Positions 9,529 to 19,536 of a stretch of DNA of 64,000 nt are shown here, one piece after another. The position numbers and the translations under genes were made by a program. The stretch spans positions 8,236 to 72,235 of the forward strand of contig DBBV01000020.1 of assembly GCA_002292375.1 (NCBI GenBank). The letters run 5' to 3'. The notes beneath the pieces were generated by a model. That model did not search any database, was not told the origin of the DNA, and saw only the letters and a list, made by a program, of their open reading frames with translations. The DNA comes from Methylococcaceae bacterium UBA975. GTDB lineage: Bacteria > Pseudomonadota > Gammaproteobacteria > Methylococcales > Cycloclasticaceae. How positions within the stretch are numbered: the first letter of the stretch is position 1; every line of letters begins with the position of its first letter.

Positions 9529-9607
9529 CGTTTTCAAAGGCCGTTAGCCCACAAAAAACCCAGTAAAAACGGCACGCCAGTTTTTTTATTGGTGGTTCTT
9601 AAACATA

Positions 9608-10384
9608 CTATTTCGGCTTGCTCGCTTTAATTAAAATTCGATCAGTGTTGTAACGCAAGCCGTCCGTATAGATAGATTGGCTGTGGTCATCCGATGGGTT
9701 AGCCAACAGGTCAGACGTTGCTTCAATAGTAAACCCCGCCTTTTCTACCATCTGTTTAATGATCCTTGGTTCGATGCGATGCAAGTTCGCATTATCGTAA
9801 GCCGCCTCCCCGACATGATCACTGACACCTAAAGTACCTCCCGGCTTAAGAGCCCTATAAATTGCCTGAAGGAAGGTTTGAACCCCAGGCTCGCCATCAC
9901 CTGGCTTTTCAGAATTATAGATATCGTGCATATTGAACCCCCAATAGGCCATATCAATCGAGTTTTCAAATGGCATATCCTCGGCATCAACCACCATGTA
10001 CCTTACATTTGGCAATCGTTCATTTTGCAACCTATTCAACATGGTTTTATGGTGCGCACCGTCAATCAACTGTAAGACATAGTGATAATTATGTGCGTAA
10101 ACAATGCCGCTAGCACCCACTGCGGCAGAAAAAACCTCTGTGTTATAGCCACCACCGGTGGTCATATCAAGCACCGTCATACCCTCTTGTAAATCGTAAA
10201 ACTGTGCCATTTCTACAGGTTTTCTACCAGGGTCTTTTAGCGCGTCGTATTGATCACGCCCGGGGGATTTTAACTGCAGTTTAATGCGCTCGACCATCGC
10301 CTTGTCGCCCTCATCGGCAATGACGTAACCCATCGTAATAACAAAGGCCAATACACAGGTAAAAATAAGTCCTTCTTTGATCAT
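9608..10384 (-). CDS. SAM-dependent methyltransferase-fold protein with N-terminal signal/anchor
   Basis: A 258-residue protein. Residues 1-23 are a hydrophobic signal or anchor (LIFTCVLAFVITMGYVIA). A class I methyltransferase fold follows: motif I VLDMTTGGGYNTE near residue 72 and a post-IV GGTLGVSDHVGEA segment. Related proteins are annotated as exported or lipoprotein methyltransferases; the substrate is unknown. If exported, a SAM-dependent role would be odd, so an anchored cytoplasmic or non-catalytic role is possible. Stands alone; ends 126 bp from the barrel remnant. Confidence 0.75.
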   Translation of the reverse strand: MIKEGLIFTCVLAFVITMGYVIADEGDKAMVERIKLQLKSPGRDQYDALKDPGRKPVEMAQFYDLQEGMTVLDMTTGGGYNTEVFSAAVGASGIVYAHNYHYVLQLIDGAHHKTMLNRLQNERLPNVRYMVVDAEDMPFENSIDMAYWGFNMHDIYNSEKPGDGEPGVQTFLQAIYRALKPGGTLGVSDHVGEAAYDNANLHRIEPRIIKQMVEKAGFTIEATSDLLANPSDDHSQSIYTDGLRYNTDRILIKASKPK

Positions 10385-10414
10385 GGTATACGCTCCAATA
10401 AGGTAATGTGGTGT

Positions 10415-10834
10415 CTATAAAATAATGATGGCAAAACGGAAAACCATAGCCCACAGAACTAAGCACGAAAATAAATAAGATGCGAAACGTAATGGAACAT
10501 TATTTACCACGCAATGTATGCTTGAGTGCACTAACCGTAGCCCAACAAAGGCCCATGCTAAAGCAATGAATAGTTGATCAACTAAATTCAAAACATACAG
10601 AAAGACGCAAAGCGCATAGAAAATAATCGGGAGCTCACATAGGTTTTTAAAATTATTTGATGGCCGATTGATTCGCTCAGGAACAACTGCATTTAATTTT
10701 TCTGGTGTATTTAAGTGTTCTGCTGACTCATCGTTTTGTGCAATCCATTTCAATCTAAGTATGTACATGTAGACCCATACAACAAATGTAAGTAGCATTA
10801 AGGCTACTGAGGGTTGGAGTATTGAGTCTTGCAT
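10415..10834 (-). CDS. MAPEG-family membrane protein
   Basis: About 139 residues, four helices, with the MAPEG pattern ERINRPSNNFKNLCELPIIFY near residues 50-75 and a GLRLVHSSIHC loop. MAPEG proteins include glutathione transferases and eicosanoid-pathway enzymes; the bacterial members are mostly of unknown substrate. Start chosen at ATG 10834 because GGAG lies 7 bases ahead; a further ATG 4 codons upstream overlaps that site. It is 30 bp upstream of the methyltransferase gene and may share a transcript. Confidence 0.8.
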   Translation of the reverse strand: MQDSILQPSVALMLLTFVVWVYMYILRLKWIAQNDESAEHLNTPEKLNAVVPERINRPSNNFKNLCELPIIFYALCVFLYVLNLVDQLFIALAWAFVGLRLVHSSIHCVVNNVPLRFASYLFSCLVLWAMVFRFAIIIL

Positions 10835-11083
10835 GGGTATCTCCATAGTGTTTATGGTTTAAGGCACACTGCAACTGTCATCTGCCTATAAAAAGCTAAG
10901 GTACTGGCTTCTTCTATTCTGGCCTTAACTATCATTATATGAATAATCATGGTCAAAACAACGTGCCCCGTCTATTTTAAGTTACTGCCTAAAACAAGAA
11001 CGTGTAGATAAAATACAAACTCTTATCTCTGCTTAAAATACGCACCTTCTTCGCGCCCTTAATGACCTAGATAAGAAAGGACT

Positions 11084-12190
11084 TTATTTGGCTTTTTTTA
11101 ACAGCCAAAAATCAAAGAAACCCGATACAAGAAAGACCATTGGAAAGGTCACCCCCAACATCGCTGTAGCAATCCATAGCTCTAATTCCCAACCACCTAT
11201 CGGGCCAGAAATCAGCTCATGACCTACGAATAAATAAGCGGCATAACTGTAGAGTCTGTACATGAGTAGGCCCGCTATAACTGAGCAGGCTAATAGCGCA
11301 AAACCACGGTAAGGCTGTTTTAAATTAGGGAATAGGCTAAATTGCATCATATTGTTAACCAAAAAGGCACCAAAAAGCATGCAAACGGGTACTTGAATCA
11401 TATAATTGACCTGCTCCATACCTATAAAGTCAGTAAAAAACCAACGAACTATCAAGGCAAATAACAGAATATAAACCGTTCCAATAAGACCTCGAATAGG
11501 CTGTGGACGCCCCATGGACAGTTTACTTATAGGCCAGAAATCAAATAAAGAATGTATGACGATAACCCCTGCCGTTGTCACGGCAAACGTCATAGCAACC
11601 CATGAATCAAACAAGCCTTTTGGATCAATTTCAACGTGGTAAAGCGGGTGAACAATTTCACCGTTAGGGGTGGGTATATGCGCTAATGCGGAGTAGTCAA
11701 AAAAGACAAACCAAACGATGTAAGCTAAGACATATGTTGCCATCAGGGTCACTAACCCAATAATGACAGGGTTTTTACTTAGTAAGGAAAAGGGCCACGC
11801 GTGCCAAATCGGAATAAGCCATAAAACAGTCACTACAGTAAGAATCGTATACTGGATAAACATGGGGGTGTCGCCATAATTTAGGCCAACCAAAGTGGAC
11901 AATAACAGGGTAAAGAATGCACCTGCCCCTACAGTAATAAGGGTTAAGCTAATGCCCTTTAGGGGCTGAGACATATTGCCGATTCGTTTCGGTAAGTTGT
12001 TTTGCCAAAACAAATTTAATATCACTTGTGTAGGCGTTGCACACATAAAAGCGATGCCAACCCAGCCAGTAAAAAAGTGTTGCTCAAAAGGAAGAATACA
12101 AACTGCGGCTAGTGTTAACACGACAATGATACCCATACACCCCGTTAATAATATGGATGAAAGTGGCTGATTTTCTGTTTGACTGGTCAT
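11084..12190 (-). CDS. Polytopic membrane protein built from internal repeats, function unknown
   Basis: A 368-residue protein with about ten membrane helices. I do not recognise a family. A repeated module is visible: a helix ending FDFW or similar, a short basic loop, then QPxRG-type turn (SQPLKG near residue 74, PQPIRG near 228, KQPYRG near 297) leading into the next helix; FDFWP (about 216) and FDFWL (about 360) mark the same point of two modules. This suggests duplication of a two-to-four helix unit. No conserved charged residues typical of a named transporter stood out. Monocistronic. Confidence 0.7.
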   Translation of the reverse strand: MTSQTENQPLSSILLTGCMGIIVVLTLAAVCILPFEQHFFTGWVGIAFMCATPTQVILNLFWQNNLPKRIGNMSQPLKGISLTLITVGAGAFFTLLLSTLVGLNYGDTPMFIQYTILTVVTVLWLIPIWHAWPFSLLSKNPVIIGLVTLMATYVLAYIVWFVFFDYSALAHIPTPNGEIVHPLYHVEIDPKGLFDSWVAMTFAVTTAGVIVIHSLFDFWPISKLSMGRPQPIRGLIGTVYILLFALIVRWFFTDFIGMEQVNYMIQVPVCMLFGAFLVNNMMQFSLFPNLKQPYRGFALLACSVIAGLLMYRLYSYAAYLFVGHELISGPIGGWELELWIATAMLGVTFPMVFLVSGFFDFWLLKKAK

Positions 12191-12389
12191 GGGTATCCTT
12201 TAATATTATTTTTATAATTCAACCGTAAACTAACAATGCCTTTTATTAAAGTCTGGGTTATAGATAAATTATTAAACCCACCGTCGATTACGCTCAAAAA
12301 ACCGCACTATTAACCAAGGGCCTTGACGCTAGTAAAGGAATAGTTTAGCTTAAGCTAATATAAGAAGCTAGCCAAAAAAAGAGGTCCGT

Positions 12390-13718
12390 ATGAGTGCAAA
12401 AAAACAACTACATTTTGGCGCTTTCATGCGACCAGCTAGCATTCATAGCTGCAGTTGGCGTTACCCCGGTGCCTTTTCAGATGCTAATTTTAACTTTAAA
12501 CATCATATTCGTTTTGCGCAAAAATTAGAAAAGGGACTTTTTGATGCCATCTTTATGGCTGATCATGTTGCCTTATTAAATATGCCAGAGGACGCTTTAA
12601 AGCGAAGCGCCACCGTTGTTTCGCTTGAGCCACTCACTTTACTACCGGCTCTTGCTGCCGTAACAGAACATATCGGGCTTATTGCGACAGCATCGACGAC
12701 ATACACGGAGCCTTACCATATTGCTCGTAAGTTTGCTTCACTCGACCATATCAGTGACGGCCGAGCTGGTTGGAATGTTGTTACGTCAGCCAATCCGCTA
12801 GAAGCACTAAATTTTGGATTAACAGAAGCCGTTGAGCACGATGTCCGTTATAGGCGAGGTAGAGAGTGCTATGAAGTCGTCACAAAATTATGGGATAGCT
12901 GGGAGGACGACGCGATTATCCAAGATACTAACAATGGTATATTTTCAGACCTAAGTAAGTTACACCCTCCAAAACACAAGGGTGAATTTTATTCTGTTGA
13001 AGGCGCACTAAATGTTGCACGCCCAGTTCAAGGCTGGCCCCTTATTGTTCAGGCAGGTGCGTCTGAAGCTGGACGACAATTCGCATCTGAAGTGGCTGAA
13101 ATGGTCTTCTCAGCGGCCAGCACACTATCAGCAGCTCAAGAATACTATGCAGATATAAAAGCTCGAGCAAAGGCCTATGGCAGAGAACCCGAGCACCTTG
13201 TAGTCTTTCCTGGCTGCTTTGTTATTATTGGCAACACACTAGAAGAAGCAAAAAGTAAAAAACGGCTGCTAGATAGTATGGTTGACCCCAGTACTGGTAT
13301 GGGCTCTTTATCTGTTTTATTAGGGTGTGATGCGAGCCAATTCGAACTCGATGCAGCACTACCTGAAATACCTGAAACAAACGCAAGCCAAACTGGAAGG
13401 CAAAAAATCATTGATATGGCAAAAGAAGATAACATGACCGTCCGTGAGTTAGCCCAACATTTTGGCGGCTCTTTTGGCTGCCTAGAAATGGTTGGCACCG
13501 TTGCAATGATTGCTGATCAAATGGAAGAATGGTTAGAGTCAGAAGCCTGCGACGGATTTAATATTATGTTTCCTTTTTTACCGCAAGGCATTGATGATTT
13601 TGTTGACAAGTTAGTACCTGAGTTACAAAAACGCGGTCTTTACCGCACGCGCTATGAAGGCAAAACATTACGTGAGAATTTAGGGTTACCAAGACCTAAA
13701 AACCGCTACTGCAGCTAA
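12390..13718 (+). CDS. NtaA/SnaA/DmoA-type FMN-dependent monooxygenase
   Basis: A 442-residue member of the two-component luciferase-like group (NtaA, SoxA, DmoA). Evidence: start HFGAFMRPASIHSCSWRYP, LFDAIFMADH, then ISDGRAGWNVVTS and YRRGRECYEV, all standard landmarks, and length near 440. These enzymes take FMNH2 from a partner reductase and oxidise small substrates such as chelators, sulfides or alkyl sulfur compounds. The substrate cannot be told, and no flavin reductase is adjacent. GAGG ribosome site ahead of ATG. Single gene facing plus. Confidence 0.85.
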   Translation: MSAKKQLHFGAFMRPASIHSCSWRYPGAFSDANFNFKHHIRFAQKLEKGLFDAIFMADHVALLNMPEDALKRSATVVSLEPLTLLPALAAVTEHIGLIATASTTYTEPYHIARKFASLDHISDGRAGWNVVTSANPLEALNFGLTEAVEHDVRYRRGRECYEVVTKLWDSWEDDAIIQDTNNGIFSDLSKLHPPKHKGEFYSVEGALNVARPVQGWPLIVQAGASEAGRQFASEVAEMVFSAASTLSAAQEYYADIKARAKAYGREPEHLVVFPGCFVIIGNTLEEAKSKKRLLDSMVDPSTGMGSLSVLLGCDASQFELDAALPEIPETNASQTGRQKIIDMAKEDNMTVRELAQHFGGSFGCLEMVGTVAMIADQMEEWLESEACDGFNIMFPFLPQGIDDFVDKLVPELQKRGLYRTRYEGKTLRENLGLPRPKNRYCS

Positions 13719-13896
13719 AACCTTAAGCTCAAATAAAACAACCTCAAGCTTCGTAGCTCAAGCGTTTAGTCTAAAAACCTAAACGGCTGCCAACTGCTCT
13801 GATTAAAGTCAATCTGACTGCATTATTCCTTTTCATTTGTTAGCGATATGTCCTTGCTAAGGAACGTTGAAAAGAGCGCTAGTTTCACGACCCTTT

Positions 13897-14319
13897 TTAC
13901 TTTACGTGTGCAACATACGCCACGGTAAATGCGGTCTCTTGAAATGCTTTTAAACCGGTATCAGTAAAACTAATGGGTAGGCGATTTTCCGACAACACTA
14001 ATTTACTATCCTGTGGCGACACCATTAATACATCAATGTCTGCCATCAATTGAATAGCGGCCTCTAACTTAAAACCGACGGCACCACCGGCAAATTTACC
14101 CTTTAGAGGTCGTTCTTTAATCGCGACCTTTTCAACCCCGTAGTCACTCATCAGTTGTGCAAATGCTTTTTGAAACTGCTGTAAATCGGCCCGAGTATGG
14201 GCTTTTGGTAAGCTTAATTTCCGTACTCTACAGTCGGGTAAATTAAAGCTTTGATGCTCTAGATAAAGCAAACAAATAACCGCATCATTACCGGACAGTT
14301 CTACACCACAAATTTTCAT
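13897..14319 (-). CDS. DUF3010 family protein
   Basis: A 140-residue soluble protein starting MKICGVELSGNDAVIC, with a Ruvc/RNase H-like look: an acidic first strand (GVEL) and a basic loop KERPLKGKFAGGAVGFKLEAAIQL near residues 62-85. It matches the DUF3010 family found in marine gammaproteobacteria; function is not known. No operon partner; 210 bp from the antiporter operon end. Confidence 0.75.
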   Translation of the reverse strand: MKICGVELSGNDAVICLLYLEHQSFNLPDCRVRKLSLPKAHTRADLQQFQKAFAQLMSDYGVEKVAIKERPLKGKFAGGAVGFKLEAAIQLMADIDVLMVSPQDSKLVLSENRLPISFTDTGLKAFQETAFTVAYVAHVK

Positions 14320-14528
14320 TTATATTCTTTACTCGATTAAAATAATGGAAAGGCGGATTAATAGTATTAACGTGAACAACAACTTACCATAAGTCTTGCC
14401 TTGCTCTTAAATGCCTACAATAAGAACAGCTGTATTGCCTAGGATGGGAGCTCTTCAATTAAAACGTATTGACTAAACGCCTTTAATCAAACACGCTCTT
14501 TTGTATAACGGCTTTTGGCTGCTAGCTG

Positions 14529-16277
14529 TCATTTAAAATAAATATCTGCCAATAAATAGCCACCCAAAATAACACCAATCCACAACACCATACTGCCAGT
14601 TGGCCAACTGCTGGCTAGGTGGTATTGCGATAAGCGGCTTGCCTGAAAGACCGATTGAAACCCTTGCCAGCTTTGTTGGGCAGCATTTGCTACCGCACAA
14701 TTAAAACGTTGCAACACGGTATAACTCGCGCGCGCTGTAGCGGGTAGTAGTTTTCGATAGGTCCATTCAAAATCGATGTTCACCGAACGAAGTTCAGGTG
14801 GGTATAAGCCTTGTTTGTTTAACCAAACAAACGCTAACGCAGAGAAGAATAAGATCTGTAACTGTGCCAACACGTGCGTCATATCATAAGGCCAGTAGTC
14901 CACTTTCCATGGTAATAAGGCGTAAAGGTATTGTGGCTGTGTACCAATAAAAATACATAGCACGGCAGCAATGCTCATAGCAATCAGCATGTTAGTCGGC
15001 GCTTCTTTAACGCGAATGCCTGAGTCATGATGGAAAAAAGCAAAGTAAGGAATTTTAATCCCCGCGTGGTGGAATACCCCAGCTGAAGCAAACAACAGCA
15101 TCAGCCATAAGTAGTTATGCCCTTCTAGTAACATCGCGGACATCACCATCGACTTACTTACAAAACCACTAAACAGTGGGAAGGCAGAAATGGATGCCGC
15201 GCCGACAATACAAAGCATCGCGGTCTTAGGCATCGATTTATATAAGCCACCCAGGTCAGAACCATTAATATTACCCACACGATGTAACACCGCGCCCATG
15301 CTCATAAATAGCAGGCCTTTAAAGATCACATCATTAAAAGCATGCGCCACCGCACCATTTAAGGCCAGTGCCGTACCAATACCAATACCGCAGACCATAA
15401 AGCCAACCTGATTGATCATGCTATAGGCCAGCACTCGGCGCAGATCGTTCTCAATCACGGCGTAAAAAATTGGGAAGCACGTCATCGCCGCACCGACGTA
15501 AACCAGTAGATCCGTGCCCGGGTAACCACGCGCTAAAGCGTATACGGCCACCTTAGTGGTAAAAGCAGACAAAAATACCGTACCGGTAGGTGTGGCTTCC
15601 GGATACCCTTCGGTTAACCATGTATGTAAAAAAGGAAAGGCCGATTTAATGCCAAAAGCGATTAAAATTAACCACCCTGCGGTACTTTCGATCCCAATAA
15701 AATTAAAGTCAGTTGATCCCGTTTGGTTGAAATACATCAAGGCACCAGCCAGCAATAACACCCCTGACATCACCTGAAAAATTAAATAACGGGTGCCTGT
15801 TTTTATTGCCTGCTCAGAACGGCGGGCCCAAATTAAAAACACCGAGCTCAACGCCAAGCCTTCCCAAAAAATAAACAGACTGATTAAATCACCTGCAAAC
15901 ACGGCACCTAAGGCACTACCGGCATAAAGTAAGCTGACAACCTGCTGCGTGGTGTCACGCACATGCAGGGCATAAATAATAGCGATGAAGCTGGCAATAT
16001 GAAACAGGTAGCCAAATAATAAACTCAGTTTATCGACGCGCATAAATTCAAGTTGATAACTGAACATATTCAATGTGTATGACAGCTCTTTTGCTGTAAT
16101 TAACGCATCACTTGCCACCATTGGAACAAACGGCTGTACGTCCAACCATAAATGCAAGCCGCCAAGAACAGGGGTTGCCAGTAGAATCACACTACGAAGA
16201 TGCCCACGAGTGACCAGCACCAGCAAAGCGGCAATGAAAAAAGGAATAAAGGGTGGCAGACTACTCGCCCATATCAT
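14529..16277 (-). CDS. Third proton-conducting antiporter subunit (NuoL/M/N-MrpD-like)
   Basis: A 582-residue, about 14-helix protein with a Proton_antipo_M core. Landmarks: FWEGLALSSVFLIWARRSE, a conserved Lys in FGIKSAFPFLHTWLTEGYPEATP, and LRRVLAYSMINQVGFMVCGIG. It is the last gene of the antiporter operon, overlapping the small gene before it by 17 bp. Longer than the two other D-like subunits because of an amphipathic C-terminal region. Likely an ion-translocating module; the name MrpA or MrpD cannot be assigned without a tree. Confidence 0.85.
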   Translation of the reverse strand: MIWASSLPPFIPFFIAALLVLVTRGHLRSVILLATPVLGGLHLWLDVQPFVPMVASDALITAKELSYTLNMFSYQLEFMRVDKLSLLFGYLFHIASFIAIIYALHVRDTTQQVVSLLYAGSALGAVFAGDLISLFIFWEGLALSSVFLIWARRSEQAIKTGTRYLIFQVMSGVLLLAGALMYFNQTGSTDFNFIGIESTAGWLILIAFGIKSAFPFLHTWLTEGYPEATPTGTVFLSAFTTKVAVYALARGYPGTDLLVYVGAAMTCFPIFYAVIENDLRRVLAYSMINQVGFMVCGIGIGTALALNGAVAHAFNDVIFKGLLFMSMGAVLHRVGNINGSDLGGLYKSMPKTAMLCIVGAASISAFPLFSGFVSKSMVMSAMLLEGHNYLWLMLLFASAGVFHHAGIKIPYFAFFHHDSGIRVKEAPTNMLIAMSIAAVLCIFIGTQPQYLYALLPWKVDYWPYDMTHVLAQLQILFFSALAFVWLNKQGLYPPELRSVNIDFEWTYRKLLPATARASYTVLQRFNCAVANAAQQSWQGFQSVFQASRLSQYHLASSWPTGSMVLWIGVILGGYLLADIYFK

Positions 16278-16548
16278 AATTTTCTTCCTTTACATCGTAA
16301 TAATCTTCTTTTCGCATCAATACTTTGCGCATTTCTTTCGCAATAACAACCAACACCACGCAGGCAACAAAACCATAAATAGCATAGAAGCCAGGGAAAC
16401 CTTCCCATGGGTGCACCAGATGACGGTGCACAACAAAGTCGGCAATAAACAAGCCCCCACAAATAATATAAAAACCTAATAACAGACGGGACACATTACG
16501 CGGCTTATCAAATAGGTAGGTTTTTTCATCTGTGACTTTATTTGACAT
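16261..16548 (-). CDS. Small two-helix membrane protein of the antiporter operon
   Basis: A 95-residue protein with two helices (about 21-40 and 52-69) joined by a loop HRHLVHPWEGFPGFYAIYGF, and an acidic C-terminus. Proteins of this look are common partners of Mrp-like operons with three D-like subunits. Role unknown, probably structural. It sits 11 bp after the second D subunit and overlaps the third. Confidence 0.75.
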   Translation of the reverse strand: MSNKVTDEKTYLFDKPRNVSRLLLGFYIICGGLFIADFVVHRHLVHPWEGFPGFYAIYGFVACVVLVVIAKEMRKVLMRKEDYYDVKEENYDMGE

Positions 16549-16559
16549 ATCAGCTCCCC

Positions 16560-18035
16560 TCAGCGGCCTGTCGCTGCATCAACAGCAAGGTTATAAAACG
16601 GGTCGGGGTAAAAGAATAAAACGATGCAAGCCAGCGATGTTAAGCCAATGGCAATTAACATACTGAGTGGCGCTTCTTTTACTTCTGTGTACACGACGCC
16701 TTCTTTTGGTTTAGCAAAAAACGCACGCACTGAAATCGGTAACAGGTAGGCAATATTGAGCAATGAACTCATCATTAATACCGCCAATAATATCCATTGT
16801 TCTGTTTGCACCATGCCCAAGGCCAAATACCATTTACTCCACATACCACCAAACGGGGGTAAGCCAATAATGCTCAAACTGCCAATGGTAAACGCAATAA
16901 ACGTAAAGGGCATAGCACGACCCAAACCGCCCATGTCGCTAATGTTCTTTTTATGTGCCGCCACCAAAATTGCACCCGCGGCAAAAAACAAGGTGATTTT
17001 GGCAAACGCGTGCATCGCAATATGCATGGATGCACCGACCAAACTCATTTCTACCGCGATCAGCGCACCCAGTACGATGTAACTGAGCTGACTGATGGTT
17101 GAGTAGGCCAAACGGGCTTTAAGGTTATCCTTGGTCATTGCGATAAGCGAGGCCAGTAAAATGGTCACCGCGACAAACCAAATTATCCAGTCGCTTGCCC
17201 CCGAGCTGGTAATAAAATCACTACCAAATATATACAGGGTCACTTTTAATATCGTAAACACGCCCGTCTTTACCACCGCAACGGCATGTAACAAAGCACT
17301 GACCGGTGTCGGCGCTACCATAGCAGCGGGTAGCCATTTATGAAACGGCATAATGGCTGCTTTACCCACACCGAAAATAAACAGGGCGTACAGAATACCG
17401 GCGTATGCAGGGTCTAATTTACCAGCGAGGATACCCCCCTGCTGAAAGTCGAGCGTACCGGCCACTGACCAGGTAATTAAAATCGCTAATAATTGAAAGC
17501 CAATCGACGTGCCCAACAAAATACCCAAGTAAATTCGCCCACTGCGTTTGGCTTCAGCGGTACCTGCATGGGTCACTAGGGGATACGTTGATAGGGTTAA
17601 AATTTCATAACACAGAAATAAGGTAAACATATTGCCGGAGAAAGCAGCGGCCAAGGTACTGCTAATGGCAATCGCAAAAGCGGCATAAAAACGGGTTTGA
17701 TTTTTTTCATGATGACCCCGCATATACCCAATGGCATAAATAGACGTCACTAACCACAAGGTGCCTGCCACTAAGGCAAACAACATACCCAGCGGTTCAA
17801 TCGAAAAACTTACGGTGATACCGGGTACCACGTCAAACACATCAAAGCTCGGGGTTTCTCCTGCATTAATCCGTGTTGCTAGGGTAATAACCAGCAGGGC
17901 AACAACCGAGGCGCTAATTAGCGTAATCGCTTCGCGTAGATTGGGGCGTTTATCTGCCAGTACAATTAAAACCGCTGCGAGCAACGGCAATAAAATAGCC
18001 AGTATGATTAATTGTTCACTTGTTAGGCTAATCAT
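16560..18035 (-). CDS. Mrp/Mnh antiporter subunit D-like (second copy)
   Basis: A 491-residue, about 14-helix Proton_antipo_M protein. Seen: LCYEILTLSTYPLV, the Lys-containing GKAAIMPFHKWLPAAMVAPTPVSALLHAVAVVK, LARLAYSTISQLSYIVLG-like segment and AGAILVAAHKK. The buried Glu and Lys residues that conduct protons in NuoL/M/N are present. Starts 13 bp after the previous D copy. Probably one of two paired antiporter modules. Confidence 0.88.
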   Translation of the reverse strand: MISLTSEQLIILAILLPLLAAVLIVLADKRPNLREAITLISASVVALLVITLATRINAGETPSFDVFDVVPGITVSFSIEPLGMLFALVAGTLWLVTSIYAIGYMRGHHEKNQTRFYAAFAIAISSTLAAAFSGNMFTLFLCYEILTLSTYPLVTHAGTAEAKRSGRIYLGILLGTSIGFQLLAILITWSVAGTLDFQQGGILAGKLDPAYAGILYALFIFGVGKAAIMPFHKWLPAAMVAPTPVSALLHAVAVVKTGVFTILKVTLYIFGSDFITSSGASDWIIWFVAVTILLASLIAMTKDNLKARLAYSTISQLSYIVLGALIAVEMSLVGASMHIAMHAFAKITLFFAAGAILVAAHKKNISDMGGLGRAMPFTFIAFTIGSLSIIGLPPFGGMWSKWYLALGMVQTEQWILLAVLMMSSLLNIAYLLPISVRAFFAKPKEGVVYTEVKEAPLSMLIAIGLTSLACIVLFFYPDPFYNLAVDAATGR

Positions 18036-18048
18036 TTATTCAGTCTCA

Positions 18049-19536
18049 TTAGTTCGCACCTGGCATTAAAAGTTTGACCGCCTGCTCTGCCGTACCAACG
18101 GTCAGTTCCGTATTAAAGCCAAAATAGATATTGGCTAACACCAATACCCACATAGGGATAAGCATCATTAACGGCGCTTCTTTTACTGCGGTATTCTGCT
18201 GTTCCCTTTCATCCGTTGCATTAAAGTACAACACCTCAATTATTTTCCAGACGTAAGCAACGGCCAACAACGAGCCCATCAAAATCACACCGACAATCAG
18301 CCAGTGTTGTTGTTCAATCGCCGCAAGCACCAGATACCATTTGGATATAAACCCGGCTGTCCCCGGCACACCAATTAAACTAAGCCCGCCAATTACAATG
18401 GCTGCAAACGTCCACGGCATTTGTTTACCTAAGCCGGAGAAATGCTCCAGGCGGCTTGAACCCACCCGATAAATCAAGGCACCAATCGCCATAAACAAGG
18501 CCCCTTTCATTAAGGCATGATTGAACAAATGCACTAAGGTCGCGGTAACACCTAACACGCTGCCTAGGCCGATGCCGAGCATCATATACGCGATTTGAGC
18601 CACGCTGGAATAAGCCAGCAACCGTTTGCTGTCTTTTTGGTAAATGGCATAAAACGACATGGATAAAATGGCCGTTACGCATAATAGTAGGAACAATTCG
18701 TCCGTTGGTGTGTTTTCAATAAATGAAAAGCCAAACACCGTAAACACCATGCGTAACATCACATACACCGCAACCTTGGTTGCCGTTGCAGCGAGAAAAA
18801 TCGTTACCACCGTTGGTGCATAGGTATACGCATTCGGTAGCCACAGGTGTAACGGGAACAACGCCAGTTTTAACGCAAAACCCACCATAATAAAGGCAAA
18901 AGCCGTATGAATAGTACGATGCTCATAGAGCTCAGGTAAGCGTTGCGCCAGGTCTGCCATATTGAGTGTGCCGGTCATGGCATATAACAAACCTACCCCA
19001 ATAATAAAGAACGTTGCGCCAATCGTACCCATAATCAAGTATTGGTAAGCCGCCGTCAGTGCCTGACGTTGTTTACCTAAACTAATGAGCGCATAAGAGG
19101 ATAAGGATGAGATTTCTAAAAACACAAACAGGTTAAAAATATCCCCAGTTTGCGCGATACCTAACAAGCCGGTTAGGCACAGCATAAAGGCGGCATAAAA
19201 AAGTGCGTGCTGTTGATGCGGGATTTCTTTAATCACACTTTTCAGTGCATACGGCAAGGTCAACGCAGCAATCCCCGAGACAATTAAAGCCACTAAGGCA
19301 TTGGCTGCATCAATGCGATATTCAATGCCCCAAGGCGGTGCCCAACCACCGAGTTCATAACTGATAACCTGACCGCTGCTGACATTGATTAATTGCCACG
19401 CAGCCAGGTAACAAACTGACCAACTAACGAGCGTACTCAGCGCCCAAGGCAGGCGTCCATTCGGTAGCACCGCAACGATAGGTGCCGCGAGCAAAGGTAA
19501 CGCAACCAACAATAGGCTTAAATGGTTTTCTATCAC
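18049..19536 (-). CDS. mnhD: Mrp/Mnh antiporter subunit D-like (first copy)
   Basis: A 495-residue Proton_antipo_M protein: FVFLEISSLSSYALISLG, GFALKLALFPLHLWLPNAYTYAPTVVTIFLAATATKVAVYV and KRLLAYSSVAQIAYMMLGIGLG are standard landmarks. It overlaps the MnhC gene by 4 bp, as in canonical mrp operons, so this copy is the best candidate for classical MrpD. Membrane, secondary Na+/H+ antiport or linked ion transfer. Confidence 0.9.
   Translation of the reverse strand: MIENHLSLLLVALPLLAAPIVAVLPNGRLPWALSTLVSWSVCYLAAWQLINVSSGQVISYELGGWAPPWGIEYRIDAANALVALIVSGIAALTLPYALKSVIKEIPHQQHALFYAAFMLCLTGLLGIAQTGDIFNLFVFLEISSLSSYALISLGKQRQALTAAYQYLIMGTIGATFFIIGVGLLYAMTGTLNMADLAQRLPELYEHRTIHTAFAFIMVGFALKLALFPLHLWLPNAYTYAPTVVTIFLAATATKVAVYVMLRMVFTVFGFSFIENTPTDELFLLLCVTAILSMSFYAIYQKDSKRLLAYSSVAQIAYMMLGIGLGSVLGVTATLVHLFNHALMKGALFMAIGALIYRVGSSRLEHFSGLGKQMPWTFAAIVIGGLSLIGVPGTAGFISKWYLVLAAIEQQHWLIVGVILMGSLLAVAYVWKIIEVLYFNATDEREQQNTAVKEAPLMMLIPMWVLVLANIYFGFNTELTVGTAEQAVKLLMPGAN

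Noticed and set aside
9235..9537. 100-residue minus-strand ORF
   Set aside because: It is antisense to the barrel remnant and terminator, has no domain and no ribosome site.
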